In this document: positions 46,514 to 58,552 of the stretch, in pieces | Numbering within the stretch: position 1 is the stretch's first letter | Layout of the letters: each line of letters begins with the position of its first letter | DNA from: Heliocidaris erythrogramma | Taxonomy: Eukaryota; Echinodermata; Echinoidea; Camarodonta; Echinometridae | Assembly (NCBI GenBank): GCA_025617745.1 | Contig: CM046858.1 | Coordinates: 38,457,119 to 38,521,118 of the forward strand | Direction: 5' to 3' | Length of the DNA stretch: 64,000 nucleotides | Notes under the pieces: generated by a model | The model's input: the letters and a program-made list of their open reading frames with translations, nothing else | Told to the model about the DNA's origin: nothing | The model's database searches: none | Made by a program: the position numbers and the translations under genes

Positions 46514-47715
46514 CTGTGGGGAACACGGTAGATAGGGAGAGAGAAGCGTACAAATTAGTAATTTATAGGGGAATCCAAGCATGCCTAATGTACAGGGTGC
46601 AATGTACACATTCTGATAGTTGGTTGTGTTATATTGAAAGGAAAGGGTAGGAATAAAATATTTCTGGTGATCACAGGAAAAAGAAAAAGAAAACCAAAAA
46701 GAATGCACAGTTATTACGAACATGATGAAGGAACATTAATGAGTTTTAATATTGCATGAATTAAGTTACTATCAATTTACTTCTATGGTGAAGATGTACA
46801 CATCACATTTTTTCTTTGCTTATTTAGTTCTTATCAATAAACAAAACTTGTTTAACAAAAAATTGTGTTTGAACATGCACTTTACATATTCTCCAAGATT
46901 GTTTATCAACTTTACATGTCCTTGTGAATTGCTGGAATTATTAGAATAGTGTTCCTTTTTTTTTCAAACATCCTGGCTCCAGCAAAGATGAACAAAAACA
47001 TTATTTCTGCTCGCCTGACAATATTTATCAGTATACAATATTTATCAATTACATCTTTACAATATCATCAATATCATCTTTGGAAAAATCCTTCTTGCTT
47101 TCCTCTTGTTAAATATACAGTACTTGTACAAAATTGTATACATGCACCGTAACTCTGCACATCTGAGGTTTAAGACACGGTGAAATTGAATGTACATTTC
47201 ATTGATTTTTGTTTCCTAATTGTCTTGATGTCCTCAGATTTTTATTTATTCCATTTCAGAACAAAGATATCAAATACCGGTAACAACAAAAATTGAGGCA
47301 AGCCAAAAAAATGAAGGAGCAACGGATGAGGAACTAGGAATTTTTATTTTGTCTTACTGTATGTTACATGGTAAATCAAACAGACATGTACACTTGTACA
47401 AGGAATGTCTTCCTCAAGTTCCATATTCATGATTCATATTAATCTGGTTTCTTGACAGGAACGAAAGCCCAGGAGAATACAGGAATGTGATCTTGACTCA
47501 GCAGACAGTCTACCATTCCACCTGACCCAAAACAACCTTCACTTCCTACAAACTATTACCATGGCAACCACCACCATCAAATGGTTTACAAATACTTGAG
47601 ATGGGTCTTGCTGAAGCACAGATACATGTAGCACGTGAATGGTCTGCTTTCTTAAAAGCTATAAATTTGGTTGTTACCCATATAAAAATAATATTCTGTT
47701 CTTGTATAGCGTATA

Positions 47716-47965
47716 TCACATTATGATATAACGTCTCTATGCGCTTCTAAAGGACTTTGGATATTATTACCCTGGCTTTAGCTCCGGCAACTGTAGCGCT
47801 CAGTGCATTCAAGGAATAAATCCTACCAGGTACCCACTTACTACACCTGGGTCGAGTGTGGCAAATGTAGATTAATGTCTTGCCAAAGGACGTTGGTGCT
47901 GCGACAGGGATATACTCCTGCGACAATTGCTCCAAGGTTCAAATCCTACATTAAACCGAATACTA
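47716..47965. repeat. SINE/LINE-like unit
   Basis: ACCAGGTACCCACTTACTAC, ACCTGGGTCGAGTG, GTCTTGCCAAAGGACG and a B-box-like GGTTCAAATCC near 47935-47945 form a familiar dispersed-retroposon pattern. Class is inferred. Confidence 0.5.
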
Positions 47966-48020
47966 ACTACACCCCTGGACCTAACATTATACGTAACCCT
48001 AACCCTAAACTTTTACCTAA

Positions 48021-48424
48021 CTTTAAATGGAAGCTTGAGTTCTGGGAAAGGTAAAAAATAATTTGTGAGCTTTCTCATTCTTATTATGTTAGTTTGGAAG
48101 ATTATCATAGTACATACATGTAGATATGTCCCCTGAAAAGGATTGCTCTTTTTAAAATGCCCTCACATTCAAAATATGACAAAAAAAACAGCTGAAATGT
48201 TTGGGCCAAACATTTGTGTGTAGTCCCATATACATATTTCTATGTGCAGTGCATGTGGATCTCAGCAGGATTGAGTGTATTTATCATTTTGGTGATTCCA
48301 GTATTTCCAGAACCTTATACCACACAGCAATTCTTATGTGCTGTATGATCAACATTTCCCAACTGCTTTGAGACAGTTTCTTTCAAAACTTAATAGCATG
48401 ACCAGAACTCAACTTTATCTTTAA
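48021..48424. mobile_element. TTAA-type element, copy 5
   Basis: TTTAAATGGAAGCTTGAG to ACTTTATCTTTAA; same orientation as copy 1. Flanked on the left by CCCTAACCCTAAAC. Confidence 0.8.
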
Positions 48425-48554
48425 CCCTAATGGTAACCCATTAAAACCCAAACCCTGTATAGTTGATGAAGCCCAAGCAATTGTTGTTAATAGAGCACAC
48501 ATAATTATACAACTTGTACAGTATGGATGTCAGAGCACAACAAATTGCTGACAC

Positions 48555-48694
48555 CTGGGGAGCGTTTCATCAAGCGTTTGTCAGTGATTTTGACCGACAA
48601 CTATTATAAGCTACTGAAATCCTTGCATCTGATTGGCTGAGAGCAAATTTGTCAGTAAAAATCACTGACAAACGCTTGATGAAACGCTCCCCTG
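48555..48694. mobile_element. GGGAGCGTTTCATC element, copy 5
   Basis: CTG | GGGAGCGTTTCATCAAG ... CTTGATGAAACGCTCCC | CTG. Perfect 3-bp CTG duplication. Confidence 0.85.
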
Positions 48695-48819
48695 ACATCC
48701 AGGACTCCCTTTTTTCCTTGTTAATTTTGGGGAATTTTGGACCCCCCCCCCCCCCCAACAAAAAAAAAAAACAAAACAAAACAAAACAAAACAATAACAA
48801 ATAACAAATAACAAATAAC

Positions 48820-48888
48820 ATTGTAAAGCGCATTGAGGTGTTCACGTAATGCGCTATATAAATGTAACATATTATTATTATTATTATT
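48820..48888. repeat. 3' tail of a non-LTR retroelement
   Basis: TTGTAAAGCGCATTGAGGTG ... GCGCTATATAAATGTAACAT followed by (TTA)n is the widely seen 3' end of L2/CR1-type or dependent SINE elements. Only the tail is present. Confidence 0.65.
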
Positions 48889-51486
48889 ACAAACAAAATC
48901 TGGTATCATGTAGGTCTACACACACACTACATGTATATGGTATTACTGTATGCAATGTACCTTTAAATTGAAGTAGACCTTGGGCAAAGAACTCAGAATA
49001 GGGAGTGTATGGAATGTGAAATATGGGCCAGTGATTACACATGGTCACTGTAGATTATATCAACAATGTCATCATATTTCAAACAACTCAAATAGTTTGG
49101 ATTTCATATTACTATCAAGTGTCCTATTAATGAGCTTCTTATTACAAACAATCTCTGTTACTGTTTCAGCTCTTTTAATACAATGCAAAGTAGTGGTCTG
49201 GGCAGACTTTTATGAAATGCAAATGAGAACCGAAAGTAAAGTTGCCCTTTAGAGAGCAGCTGTTTCCAAAGTTATCTAGGCTTATAGGTGCATCTAGATC
49301 AGCCCGAATTGGTATCAAGCTCCATATTCTAGCAAGATTAGCGCTACTCTGGAAAATATACGAGTTTCAAAATCCCACCTCCATCAGCTCGAGTGTTGCA
49401 ATTCTAGCTCGAGCTTGGAATCTTAACTCAAGCTATGGAGCATGCGCACTTAGGTCACCATGATTCTACATAGTATCATCATGAAAAAATCAACCAGATT
49501 CAAAAACCTGAGTGCGTCTTCACCCGCAAATTAGCGGGCTAATTCGCGAAGTAGCATGCTATTTCACAAAAAACCCTGGGTTGATTGGCTTTATTAGCTC
49601 AAGCTCAAACCCACGGAATTACCCACTATTTCAGTCTTCATTACAAATCAGCTAGAGCTAGTTCTGAGCGGGTTAGTTTTCCGGCATCAGATTTGTATCA
49701 GAAGCGGGTTATTTGGGAAACTCAGGCCGATGAAGATGGGCCTAGAATCATGTATGAATCCTTGTGTACAATACAGGTATAAGTAGGATATGGCATGTGG
49801 TTGCTTGAACCAGTACGGAATACTGCACATGTACTATGTACATTGTGACTTCATCTAAAACCACATTGTAAATCAAATAATATTTGCACACAGCCTACAA
49901 ATAATTTGCAACAATAATCTCTAACCCCAGCATTTTGTGTTTTGTTGTTGTTTGTTTACATGTATTTGTTTTCTTTTCTGTTATTGTTTTCTTTCTTTCT
50001 CTCCAGGGGATACAGAGTAAAATATTGGGGTTCCATGATCTGTACCAGGTCCTGTTAGAGTTAAACACTGTGACAAAAGCACAACAACTTAATATTGCAA
50101 AGGATGCATTTTGATATTAATACAAAATAAACTAAAGATAAATCATAGGTTGCTAATTTGAATACAAAAGTTATTTCCTGCTAAATGTATTAAACCTAAA
50201 AAAGGAACATGGTAGGAATTAATCATTTAACCTTGAACCTTCAAATGACAATAAATTCTTCAGCAGCAAGTCACGATAATTGTGTCAAGTTACACATTCC
50301 ATAAACTCCCACTCATACAATTGTACCTGCAGACTGCATGCACACAAACCTGTGTTTGGCTTCTTGGTTCATTGGCCGTTTTGGGGGAAGTTCTACAATT
50401 TCCATGGTGCATTGTATTAAAAATGCATTACAAATGTATTTTTAAAAAAATAGGGGGGATTCATCATAAGGGGAGTTTTGTTTCTTAAAAAATACATGTA
50501 GGGGAGGATTTTTCATTATACAAAATTTATTTCAAATATCAAAAGAACAAAAATATTTTGTGTCAAAACTAATCATCTCAAAATTTGTTTTATGCACCTC
50601 CCAATGAAAACTACATGTATGTATGTATGTACATGTATATCCAGCACATACATCGGGTACACCTAAAGTACACCCTGTACATGTACATGTAGATTTATGC
50701 AGAGCTGACATTCTCTCACAAACGGAGGTCGATGAGTAATTTGCACACGTCAGCCACACACGTTTAACCCACTGTTAATTATTAGTCCTGTATTGATCCC
50801 CTTTCCCTTGCTTGTGTGCACTGTCTAGGCTTAAAATCAATGGGTACGCACTACCTGTGCAAGATATTACTTTGCATAGGTATGACAATGCATGCTGTAC
50901 AAGTATGTACATCAGGAGTCTGTAAATGCACATCTTTCTCCCAACTCTTTGCATGTAAACATGCATCGGGGAAAATATAATATTACGTGCTGTGTAAACT
51001 GAAAAGTGTAAGTTACAATTATGGCAACCTTACGCAGCGAAGAAATAGGAATATCTCGCTGCAAAATTAAGAATATGCAATTTACACATTATTTCTCAGA
51101 AAAAGAGAGGAGTATTGGGTTTGATAACATTGGTGTGAAGGTCCAAAAATAGGAATCACTCCTCCAGAGTAGGAGTGGTTTTAGAGGAATGGTTTAATAG
51201 CAGCTCTGCAAGTATGAATGCAGGCTTCATGACAATACATACTGTATTATAAAGGCGTACATGTACATCTACCAGTACTTATTTTTCATATTTGCCTGCA
51301 CAATCATACTACATGTAACAACTTTAAATTAACAAGGCCAAAATTGTGCACTCAGTCAAAATTGAAGGTTATTTTCATCAGGATAATAAGATTTCATGCA
51401 ATAAAGTGGCAGTTACAGTGTGTACATGTATGTACAATGTACATGTACACAGGTAAACTCTGAATCATCATGCAGGCCAGGCCAGG

Positions 51487-51625
51487 AGAGTTCGTTAATC
51501 CGATGGTTCGTAATTTCCAGAATAAAATAGGGTTCGTAAATTCGAAAAGTTACGTATGGATCTTTTGCATTTTCGGAATTATGAACCCTTTTTCACTTTT
51601 AGAGTTACTAACCTCAGACATTCTC
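51487..51625. mobile_element. partial GGTTCGTAAT element
   Basis: GTTCGTTAATCCGATGGTTC, AATAGGGTTCGTAAATTCG and TTTTCGGAATTATGAACCC match the foldback at 63786-63998. Confidence 0.65.
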
Positions 51626-54050
51626 ATCTAGTCCTACAGATCCCCCTTCCCCGCCCCCCCCCCCCCCCCCCCAATCAAAATAATGTTAAATGCAACAGTG
51701 TTGGAAAAATGTACCTTCTAATTTCAGTTTAATAAATAAAGGTAACAAGCAGAGCAGCTCTGTCAGTAATGTATAAAAAAAGGAACAGGATTTTAGTTTT
51801 GACTTGATTGTATGGGAATTTCTATTTGCCAGTTGAATCAGTGATCCACCCACATGTGTGAAAGAGGGTCTAATGAGGATATTGTGAAGAGGTTCTATGC
51901 ATCACTGCAGCAGGTATACATGTAACGAACACAGTAGACAAATGACCCTCTCTTTTTAATAGGTTACATGTATATATCTCTCTATCTATACCTCTCTCTC
52001 TCTTTCTCTCTCTTCCTGGTCTAGTTCCCAGGCAAGACAATAATTCCGGACGTGAACCATTCCTGGGTGGAAACTGTATTCCTTCCGCACATAAAGAATG
52101 ATCAATGAAACCTGCATTTCTGACGATTATACCAGATGTCCATTCATCAATCTACCTATAAAATACAAATGTACATGTGTATGTAGGTGTATCGCTTGCT
52201 ATCATAACATGAACATCCATTGTATGTAGAGCTATTGTGGGTTAAATTTCAATATTTCTGAAGCCATACAAGCCTACATTGTAACTTTACATACACTGTA
52301 CATGTACACCTAACTTACAGTACTGAAGAGATCAAGGAGTATGATAAAACTATGATAACTCCTTGAACTTTGAAGAGATCTATCTCCCTCCATTTTCACA
52401 ATGTACCGGTACCTGTACACTGTAGGAGGCCTATATACATGCATCTTTTTGTGTTCCACTGTTCGACATACTAGTACATGTCAATTTTCAAAGCTTCTTT
52501 CAGATTTTTTTTCTCCACAAAAATGAATTGTACACTGTAGGTTCACATTCACCTGTAGATTAACTCATATTCATGATTTTTACAGAAAAATATAATTCCG
52601 TCACTCTTCTCTGCTTCCAATGTATTTCTTCACTTTTGTTTACTTTTAATAGACTACATGTAACATGTACATGTATGTATGTTACTAAATAATTTAGAAC
52701 CAACAGGTGTCAAGAGATAGTGACTGGAATGTGCCTACTGTGAATATTTTAGGTATATTTCAGAGTTTAGTATCATTTATAAGTACAATAGAAGACCTAT
52801 GTACTTTTTCCTACAAGCCACCTCCCACAAACCAAAGTCCACAGTTATCGTACAAGGAGTGACCAACAGAGATATGTATGCAGGAATTTAAATACAATTT
52901 CATCTACAGCAAAGATCACATCATACACTGATAATGAGTAAAGAACTATTGTTAGTTGTTCTTTTCTGTTTAGATTACTCATGTAACCCTTCATGATTTT
53001 AAAGTGTACCAAACACATTTTGATCTGTACATTTGGGGTTCCATGTCGCTACAGTGTACAGTATACTATTATATGCGCTTCAAATGCTGATTCTATAAAG
53101 AGATAATTACATGTATATTGTAAGTTGAATTACACTCCCTAAAAACACTACAGTGACTTGTGAAAAGACTAGTTGACGCACCCGTACGCACTCACATAGA
53201 ATAAGGACCGTGCGGAATCCAACTCCGCTTCGGTTCCGCTTCGGTTCTGCGCAGGATTTTATGTTTTCCTTTATTATTTTCTTCATACTCCTTAACCATT
53301 AACCCATAGAAGTCCAAGTATTAAAGTTTTGAGGTAGATTTTAAACATTCTATAGATACATACATATATGTGTTTGTACATAAATAATTGTTTTTAGGTA
53401 TTTGGTACAATTTGGGTTTCATACATGTACATAACCCCTGCAACAATTCATTGATTCCTGAGGGCAGATACCAATACATATATTTTCGTACAGGAATTTA
53501 TCTTATTTGTTTGTACCTTGTCACATCCTCTAATCAGCATACCCAGGTCAATATTTACAAGTAAATGTGTATTTACACTGATGTGGCAGACAGAAAATAA
53601 CTTCACAGTCTTGTACGAATTGCAGACATAACATTTCCTTGTCCGAGAACAAAAAATCTTTAAATACAACTCAGCTTTCATCATGCAACAGGTATGTTTG
53701 CTCTTTTAAATGGAAAATCCAGCCTTTGTAACAAATTGAACTGGGTGAAAGTAGAAAAACATTGGGAAACATGTTAATTTTAGAAAGAATTATAGACATG
53801 TGTATATGTATGTACTAACAATATGAAAGTTAGAAATGTTGGGATGTTGAGATCAGTCAGCATCATGTGAAACACTTCACTACAAAAGGGGTTAATTGAT
53901 TATTCAACTCTGACATACATTTAATTGTAGACAACTCTTACAGTACATTTGTTGTACATTAAATATATAATAAATTTCCTGTCCTCTCCTGAATACTGTA
54001 CAGGATCATGCTCAGTCAGATTTAGAAAGAATATATATATTTAGTTCATT

Positions 54051-54434
54051 TTAAAGATAAAGTTGAGTTCTGATCATTATATTGAATTGTGGAGGAAACT
54101 GTCTCAAAGCAATTGGGGAAGGTCGATGATATAGCACATAAGAATTGGTGTATGGTGTAAGGTGTTGGTATCACCAAATTGATAAAAACTTGACTAAATC
54201 CTGCTGAGATTCACATGCACTAAACACAGAAATGTGTATATGGGACTATACACAAATTTTTGGCCCCAAAAGTTTCATCTATTTCTTGTCACATTTTGAA
54301 TGTGAGGGCATGTGAAGAACAATCCTTTTCAAAGGAGATATTTACCATGATCATTTTCCAAACTAAACTTAATAAGAATGAGAAAGCTCACAAATTAATT
54401 TTTACCTTTCTAAGAACACAAGCTTCCCTTTAAA
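54051..54434. mobile_element. TTAA-type element, copy 6
   Basis: TTAAAGATAAAGTTGAGTTC to AAGCTTCCCTTTAAA, with TTAA on both sides. Confidence 0.8.
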
Positions 54435-54879
54435 AATGGGAAGGTCGTCTCATAACATCACAATATTTGAAATTTCCATCTGTACATTTTTCTACTTTCC
54501 ATTATACATGTAGCAACTTGTTACCAAAGGGTGATTTGCCCTTTAAAAAACAAGAGGAAATTACATCACACCATGACCATGGATTGAGATGATGTCTCGT
54601 CTCCTGCATGAAGCACCGAATTTCAATGAAAATTCACGCCCAAAATGATTGTGAACTAGAGCACTCGGAGGGGGGACCAGTGAGTACATGTATCGCCTGA
54701 ACCTGTCACCCATCCCCCATTTGAATCAATGTTGTGACTGAAGTGGCAATTTGGGACCTCGGTATCACTGCTGACAAATTTGACCTTTTTGTACTTTTGT
54801 CATTTTTTAGTGGATTTGACAAGTACTTACCAAGTGTGGAAGTGTACGTCATGCCACTAAAGGTCATTAGCAGACATCT

Positions 54880-55195
54880 CTGAACCTTTATACTGTGTAA
54901 TAAAATGACCTCAGAGCTGCACCTCCATGCCAAATTTGAAGGTGATCCGACAAGAACTGCAGCTGGTAGAGCGCTCACAAGAAAGTCTTTACTATTTCTT
55001 TTAAAAATATGGTTACCATGGCAACCATGACTCTGCCCACACCAAAAACAATAGGCGTCTTCATTTTACCATAATGCACTTCCATGCGAAATTTGAAGGT
55101 GATCCGACAAAAGCTGCAGCCAGAAGAGCGCTCACAAGAAAATCTCTGCGGCGGACGCGGACGCGGCGCGACGATGCCAAATCCATAGTTCAGGG
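54880..55195. repeat. 156-bp tandem pair with a CGGACGCGGACGCGG tail
   Basis: AAATTTGAAGGTGATCCGAC occurs at about 54932 and 55088, followed both times by GCTGCAGC and AGAGCGCTCACAAGAAA. Similar in plan to 43556-44090. Confidence 0.75.
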
Positions 55196-55454
55196 GATAC
55201 AATATTAAAGCATCTAAAGACATAGCCCAACTCATGAATGCCTCATGATTTCATGTAGTATGTACATGCACATGCCTTTCTCTATTGGTACGCTTTCACT
55301 CTCCAAAATAACATTTTCATGCAAAAAATAAAATCGAAAAATCAATGATATATTAAAAAAGATTGAGCTTTTTTTTTTCATCCTTTCTGTTTCTTATTTT
55401 TCATTAATTGCTGTACGATGAAGCCTTAGAACTCGATCAAAGGCATGTTGCTGA

Positions 55455-55642
55455 CCAGGGTCGTGTAACATACACTGTATGTAAAGCTTTTAATAGCCAG
55501 GGTCGTGTAACATACACTGTATGTAAAGCTTTAGCTTGATCGTACAATTGATTTTTACGATCAATCCCATTGACTACAATGTACAATCAATCGTAAAAAT
55601 CAATTGTAAGATCAATTTCAAGCTTTATGTTACAGGGCCCTG
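55455..55642. mobile_element. GGTCGTGTAACATA element with duplicated left end
   Basis: Same core and right end as 10844-10975. The left 43 bp, CCAGGGTCGTGTAACATACA onward, is present twice in tandem. It ends about 195 bp from exon 55837. Confidence 0.75.
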
Positions 55643-55836
55643 TGATCATAAGTAATGTCTTCCGGATGTAAGATACAACAGTGATATTTTCTTTTGATAT
55701 ATATGAAGAGATTAATTACAGTTTTTCCATGAGTGAAAGAAAACTGCTGGTTGCCACACATGATATCATTCCAGGATGTCAAAAGATGATACATGTATAC
55801 ATGTGTAAATAAACAAAATAAAGAATTCATTCTTAC

Positions 55837-55912
55837 CTTGCACATTTGTTTTGTCTGTGAAATCATCCAAACTAAAAACACTCGCTCTTGTTGCTAGATT
55901 CCACATGAAGCG
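55837..55912 (-). CDS. PICALM: PICALM exon, ANTH (RFMWNLATRASVF...)
   Basis: 76 nt, entered in phase 0 and left in phase 1, with acceptor TTACAG and donor GTAAGA. It encodes RFMWNLATRASVFSLDDF followed by TDKTNVQ. Human PICALM has RFIQYLASRNTLFNLSNF and then LDKSGLQG, so residue spacing is identical with no insertion. Part of the ANTH superhelix. The downstream intron is the longest in the window (about 9.3 kb). Confidence 0.96.
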
Positions 55913-56422
55913 CTGTAAGAACAAAATTAATAGCATTTATTAATGGTATATTCACCCTTCTTCAATGCAAAGATGCCCGATGTTGGAAACAAATCTGAAG
56001 GACAAAGTATACGTATCATGGATTTGTTTTAAAAAACTGAACACTTGTTGTCATGTTTGAAAATACTTGTTGAAGAAACTGTTTCAAGTTATATAAAAAT
56101 ATGAAATTTTATATCCTGCATGTACAATACATCATGAAATTCTCGTGCAAGTATTGGCCAGGAATGTCTCACGTGACATAAAATACTTTCACCATGAAGA
56201 AAAAATGGATATCGCATGTATAGCTACCAATATTTTGACGCCAATTTTTCGTTATTCTAGATATTTCGAAGCTATCGATATCTCAACAATGTATGGTGAA
56301 ATGTTTTTGCGTGACGAGTCTCTCAGTGCATGTAAGTCTACTCTGATTCTACATTTAGTTTTTATTTGCTAACTCTCTAGGCTTACTCTTGAAGGATATA
56401 CCATACACTCTTCTCAAGACAC

Positions 56423-56575
56423 CTGGGCCCTCTTGCATAAAAAGTTGTTCAATCTCAACTCAAACAATTAAAAAACGCAAGTCCAAAATACGCGATCCTG
56501 ATTGGTTGAATATCAAGTTGCATTTAATTTTTTTGAGTTGCGATTAAATGCAACTGTTTATGCAAGAGGGCCCAG
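56423..56575. mobile_element. GGGCCCTCTTGCAT inverted-repeat element
   Basis: CTGGGCCCTCTTGCATAAA and TTTATGCAAGAGGGCCCAG are near-perfect inverted ends. A second hairpin (56572-56650) abuts it. Confidence 0.75.
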
Positions 56576-56650
56576 TTGGAATTATGGATTCTTCGGTGAC
56601 TGGCAAAGTGCTATGCCAGTAACCACAGAGAATCCATAATTTCAACTGGA
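56572..56650. repeat. 78-bp hairpin
   Basis: CCAGTTGGAATTATGGATTC and GAATCCATAATTTCAACTGG form a stem. An inner stem GGTGACTGGCA/TGCCAGTAACC continues it. Abuts 56423-56575. Confidence 0.8.
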
Positions 56651-58042
56651 GCCTCTCGGTGCAAGGTATTAATAAATATGGGTTGTAGCAATGGTTATGG
56701 CATTTATTTTCAATCTCGGTCTTTTGTTGTATGTTAAGAGTTGCAATTGATCCAATTGACTAAAACCTAACTTGACATTGATATACACTGTACCAATTAT
56801 CAATTGGGAATCTGCGTGTAAGAGACTTGCAACTGTAGGTCTTGATAGCGATTTAGATCAATCCTTACTCTTAATAAGACAGGGCCAAGTTACATGTATG
56901 ATATTATCTATGATTGTTGTTTGTATCAGTTGATAAAAACAATAGTTACTATTCTCAATGAAAACTAACATCAATTTCCCCTCACTAAAAATAAACATTG
57001 GCCATTTTCCTTAAAGCTTGCAGTAACATTTTATTTGCAAATTGGACAAATTTATGAACAATTTGTTTACTTTCACATTCTAGTATGTGTATTCTTTATA
57101 AAGAAAAAGGATAAAAATGACAAGAGGTAAAAATTAGAGAGGAAGAGACAGAGGATTTTTTAAAAATAAAAACAAAAGCAATCAGCAAAGTCCGCATGAA
57201 AACACTATGAACAGTGTACATGTACATGTAGAGGGACAGTTATCATCGGTATTATAATCATCTGCATACAGTTCAGTAAAAAATAAGGGAAATATTCGGA
57301 TCTTCAGGTCCTACTTGAGCCAAGAAAATCTTAATTGCAACCACCAGATCATGGGACTGTAAACAAAGCAAAGGTCAGGTCGCTTGGCAGATATGAGAGC
57401 ATCTCAAGGAAAATAGGAAGATGCAGGATGAGAAAAGTACAGACGTCTTTCAAAATGTCATCCTCCGAACAAGTTCCCTCGTACTGTTCCAGAGCCCCAA
57501 TACCCATCAGGAGCAATCCTTTGCAAATAAATAAATAAATGAACAGGTTGTGGAGGGAGACCCTACTACTGTCAACCCTAGCAAAATGCTTCTCAAATTG
57601 GAGGCAAGGACCAATGCATGTCGTCAGCTGGGAGGCAGATGGACGTTAGCTCAATGCAATATCTTGCCAGGTAAACCCTTCTGGCTGTCAACCGATAATG
57701 TCTCAAGAGCCTTCACAATTTCCAATACATTGCCCATTTCTAAACAAAGGTTTACAATAATACATGTACATGAGTACTTTTTTGTTTTCTTTTTCTCTAA
57801 GTTCAATTAGACCTCCTCTATCAAAGGCCCCCCCCCCCCCCCCCCAAATTAAAAAATATATATATACTGTTTCTTGTTGTTGTTGTTGCTGACAATATAC
57901 TGTTTGTTGTTGTTGTTGCTCTCACACTTGCTCTGGCATCACTTGCCCTGGGCTTTATATGATCAAAATGTAAGGTTTAGAGCTGCAACTGGATACTAAA
58001 TTTGGTAAGGCTTTATATGTCTAGAGTCATGGTTAGATGTAA

Positions 58043-58233
58043 ACAGTGGAAACTCAATATCTAGCAAGGACCTTGGGACCATGAAAATTACATTATATAT
58101 CAGGAATCTCCTTATATCAGGGCAAAAAAAATAAAAGATCATAACAACCAGGGACCAGCAAAATTACCTTGTTACATGTATATCAGGAATCTTGTTACAA
58201 TTATCAGACCTCTTTATAAAAAGTTTCCACTGT
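58043..58233. mobile_element. CAGTGGAAACT inverted-repeat element
   Basis: ACAGTGGAAACTC and AAAGTTTCCACTGT are inverted ends about 190 bp apart. The interior repeats 'ATATCAGG(G/A)A' strings. Same length and CAGT start as the CAGTGAAACCTG family, so possibly a divergent member. It starts about 175 bp from exon 58410. Confidence 0.55.
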
Positions 58234-58409
58234 CTATTAAATGTTTGGACTAGGGTTCCGGGTGAGATTAGAAACTCTGTTTATAGTTGTAGGATATTGA
58301 CCACGGAGCAACTGTCACCAGAGCATGTGTCGTACAACCGATGAGGCTCTTCAGGTGAATATTAATTCAACTTGGGAGTCACATCTCCAATGATCATACA
58401 TGTACTCAC

Positions 58410-58552
58410 ATCATTGCCGGAAACCATGAGTTGGTGTGTGGTTATTAACGTTTTGAAGACGACGACCCAGTTTCCATTGGTGGATCTCTGTACAAGCTGG
58501 TCTGCTAGGTCTGGAATGCTGATGTGTTCTGCTGCTGTGCACTGCAGTAGAT
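58410..58552 (-). CDS. PICALM: PICALM exon, ANTH helices (DLLQCT...VSGND)
   Basis: 143 nt, entered in phase 1 and left in phase 0, bounded by TTGTAG and GTGAGT. It encodes about 48 residues beginning DLLQCTAAEHISIPDLAD and containing NWVVVFKTLITTHQLMV. This matches the conserved ANTH stretch DYLIQCT...WVVVFKSLITTHHLMVYGNE of human PICALM. It belongs to the helical solenoid just after the GPKKKHL lipid-binding loop; that loop must lie in the preceding exon, outside the window. It is the most 5' exon visible. Confidence 0.96.

Larger units (their letters stand above)
46514..55836 (-). other. 9.3-kb intron
   Basis: Contains a SINE-like unit (47716-47965), a TTAA element (48021-48424), a CWG element (48555-48694), a retroelement 3' tail (48820-48888), a pure C run near 51650-51672, a partial GGTTCGTAAT element (51487-51625), a TTAA element (54051-54434) and tandem 156-bp units (54880-55195). 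49000-51480 and 51700-54050 show only AT-rich sequence with many TACATGTA strings. Confidence 0.55.
111..58552 (-). other. PICALM: PICALM/AP180-like gene, partial, spliced (gene span)
   Basis: Seen: at least 17 minus-strand exons whose reading phases join without conflict, except one base in exon 21425-21226. Their joined translation follows human PICALM collinearly from the residues just after the ANTH lipid-binding lysines to the C-terminal tail. Family knowledge: PICALM and SNAP91 bind PI(4,5)P2 through the ANTH domain, and bind clathrin, AP-2 and EH-domain proteins through the disordered tail at coated pits. They also recruit VAMP-type SNAREs. The initiator exon carrying the lysine-rich lipid site is outside the window to the right, and the 3' end is outside to the left. 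Introns range from about 0.6 to 9.3 kb. Invertebrates usually have one gene for both vertebrate paralogues, so SNAP91 would be an equally fair name. Confidence 0.95.

Noticed and set aside
47930-47960. A tRNA gene at the B-box-like GGTTCAAATCC
   Set aside because: No A box at proper spacing and no cloverleaf; it fits a retroposon fragment better.
52000-53700. CG-containing strings such as TTCCGCTTCGGTTCCGCTTC near 53220
   Set aside because: A short internal repeat with no second end or partner copy found; too little to call.
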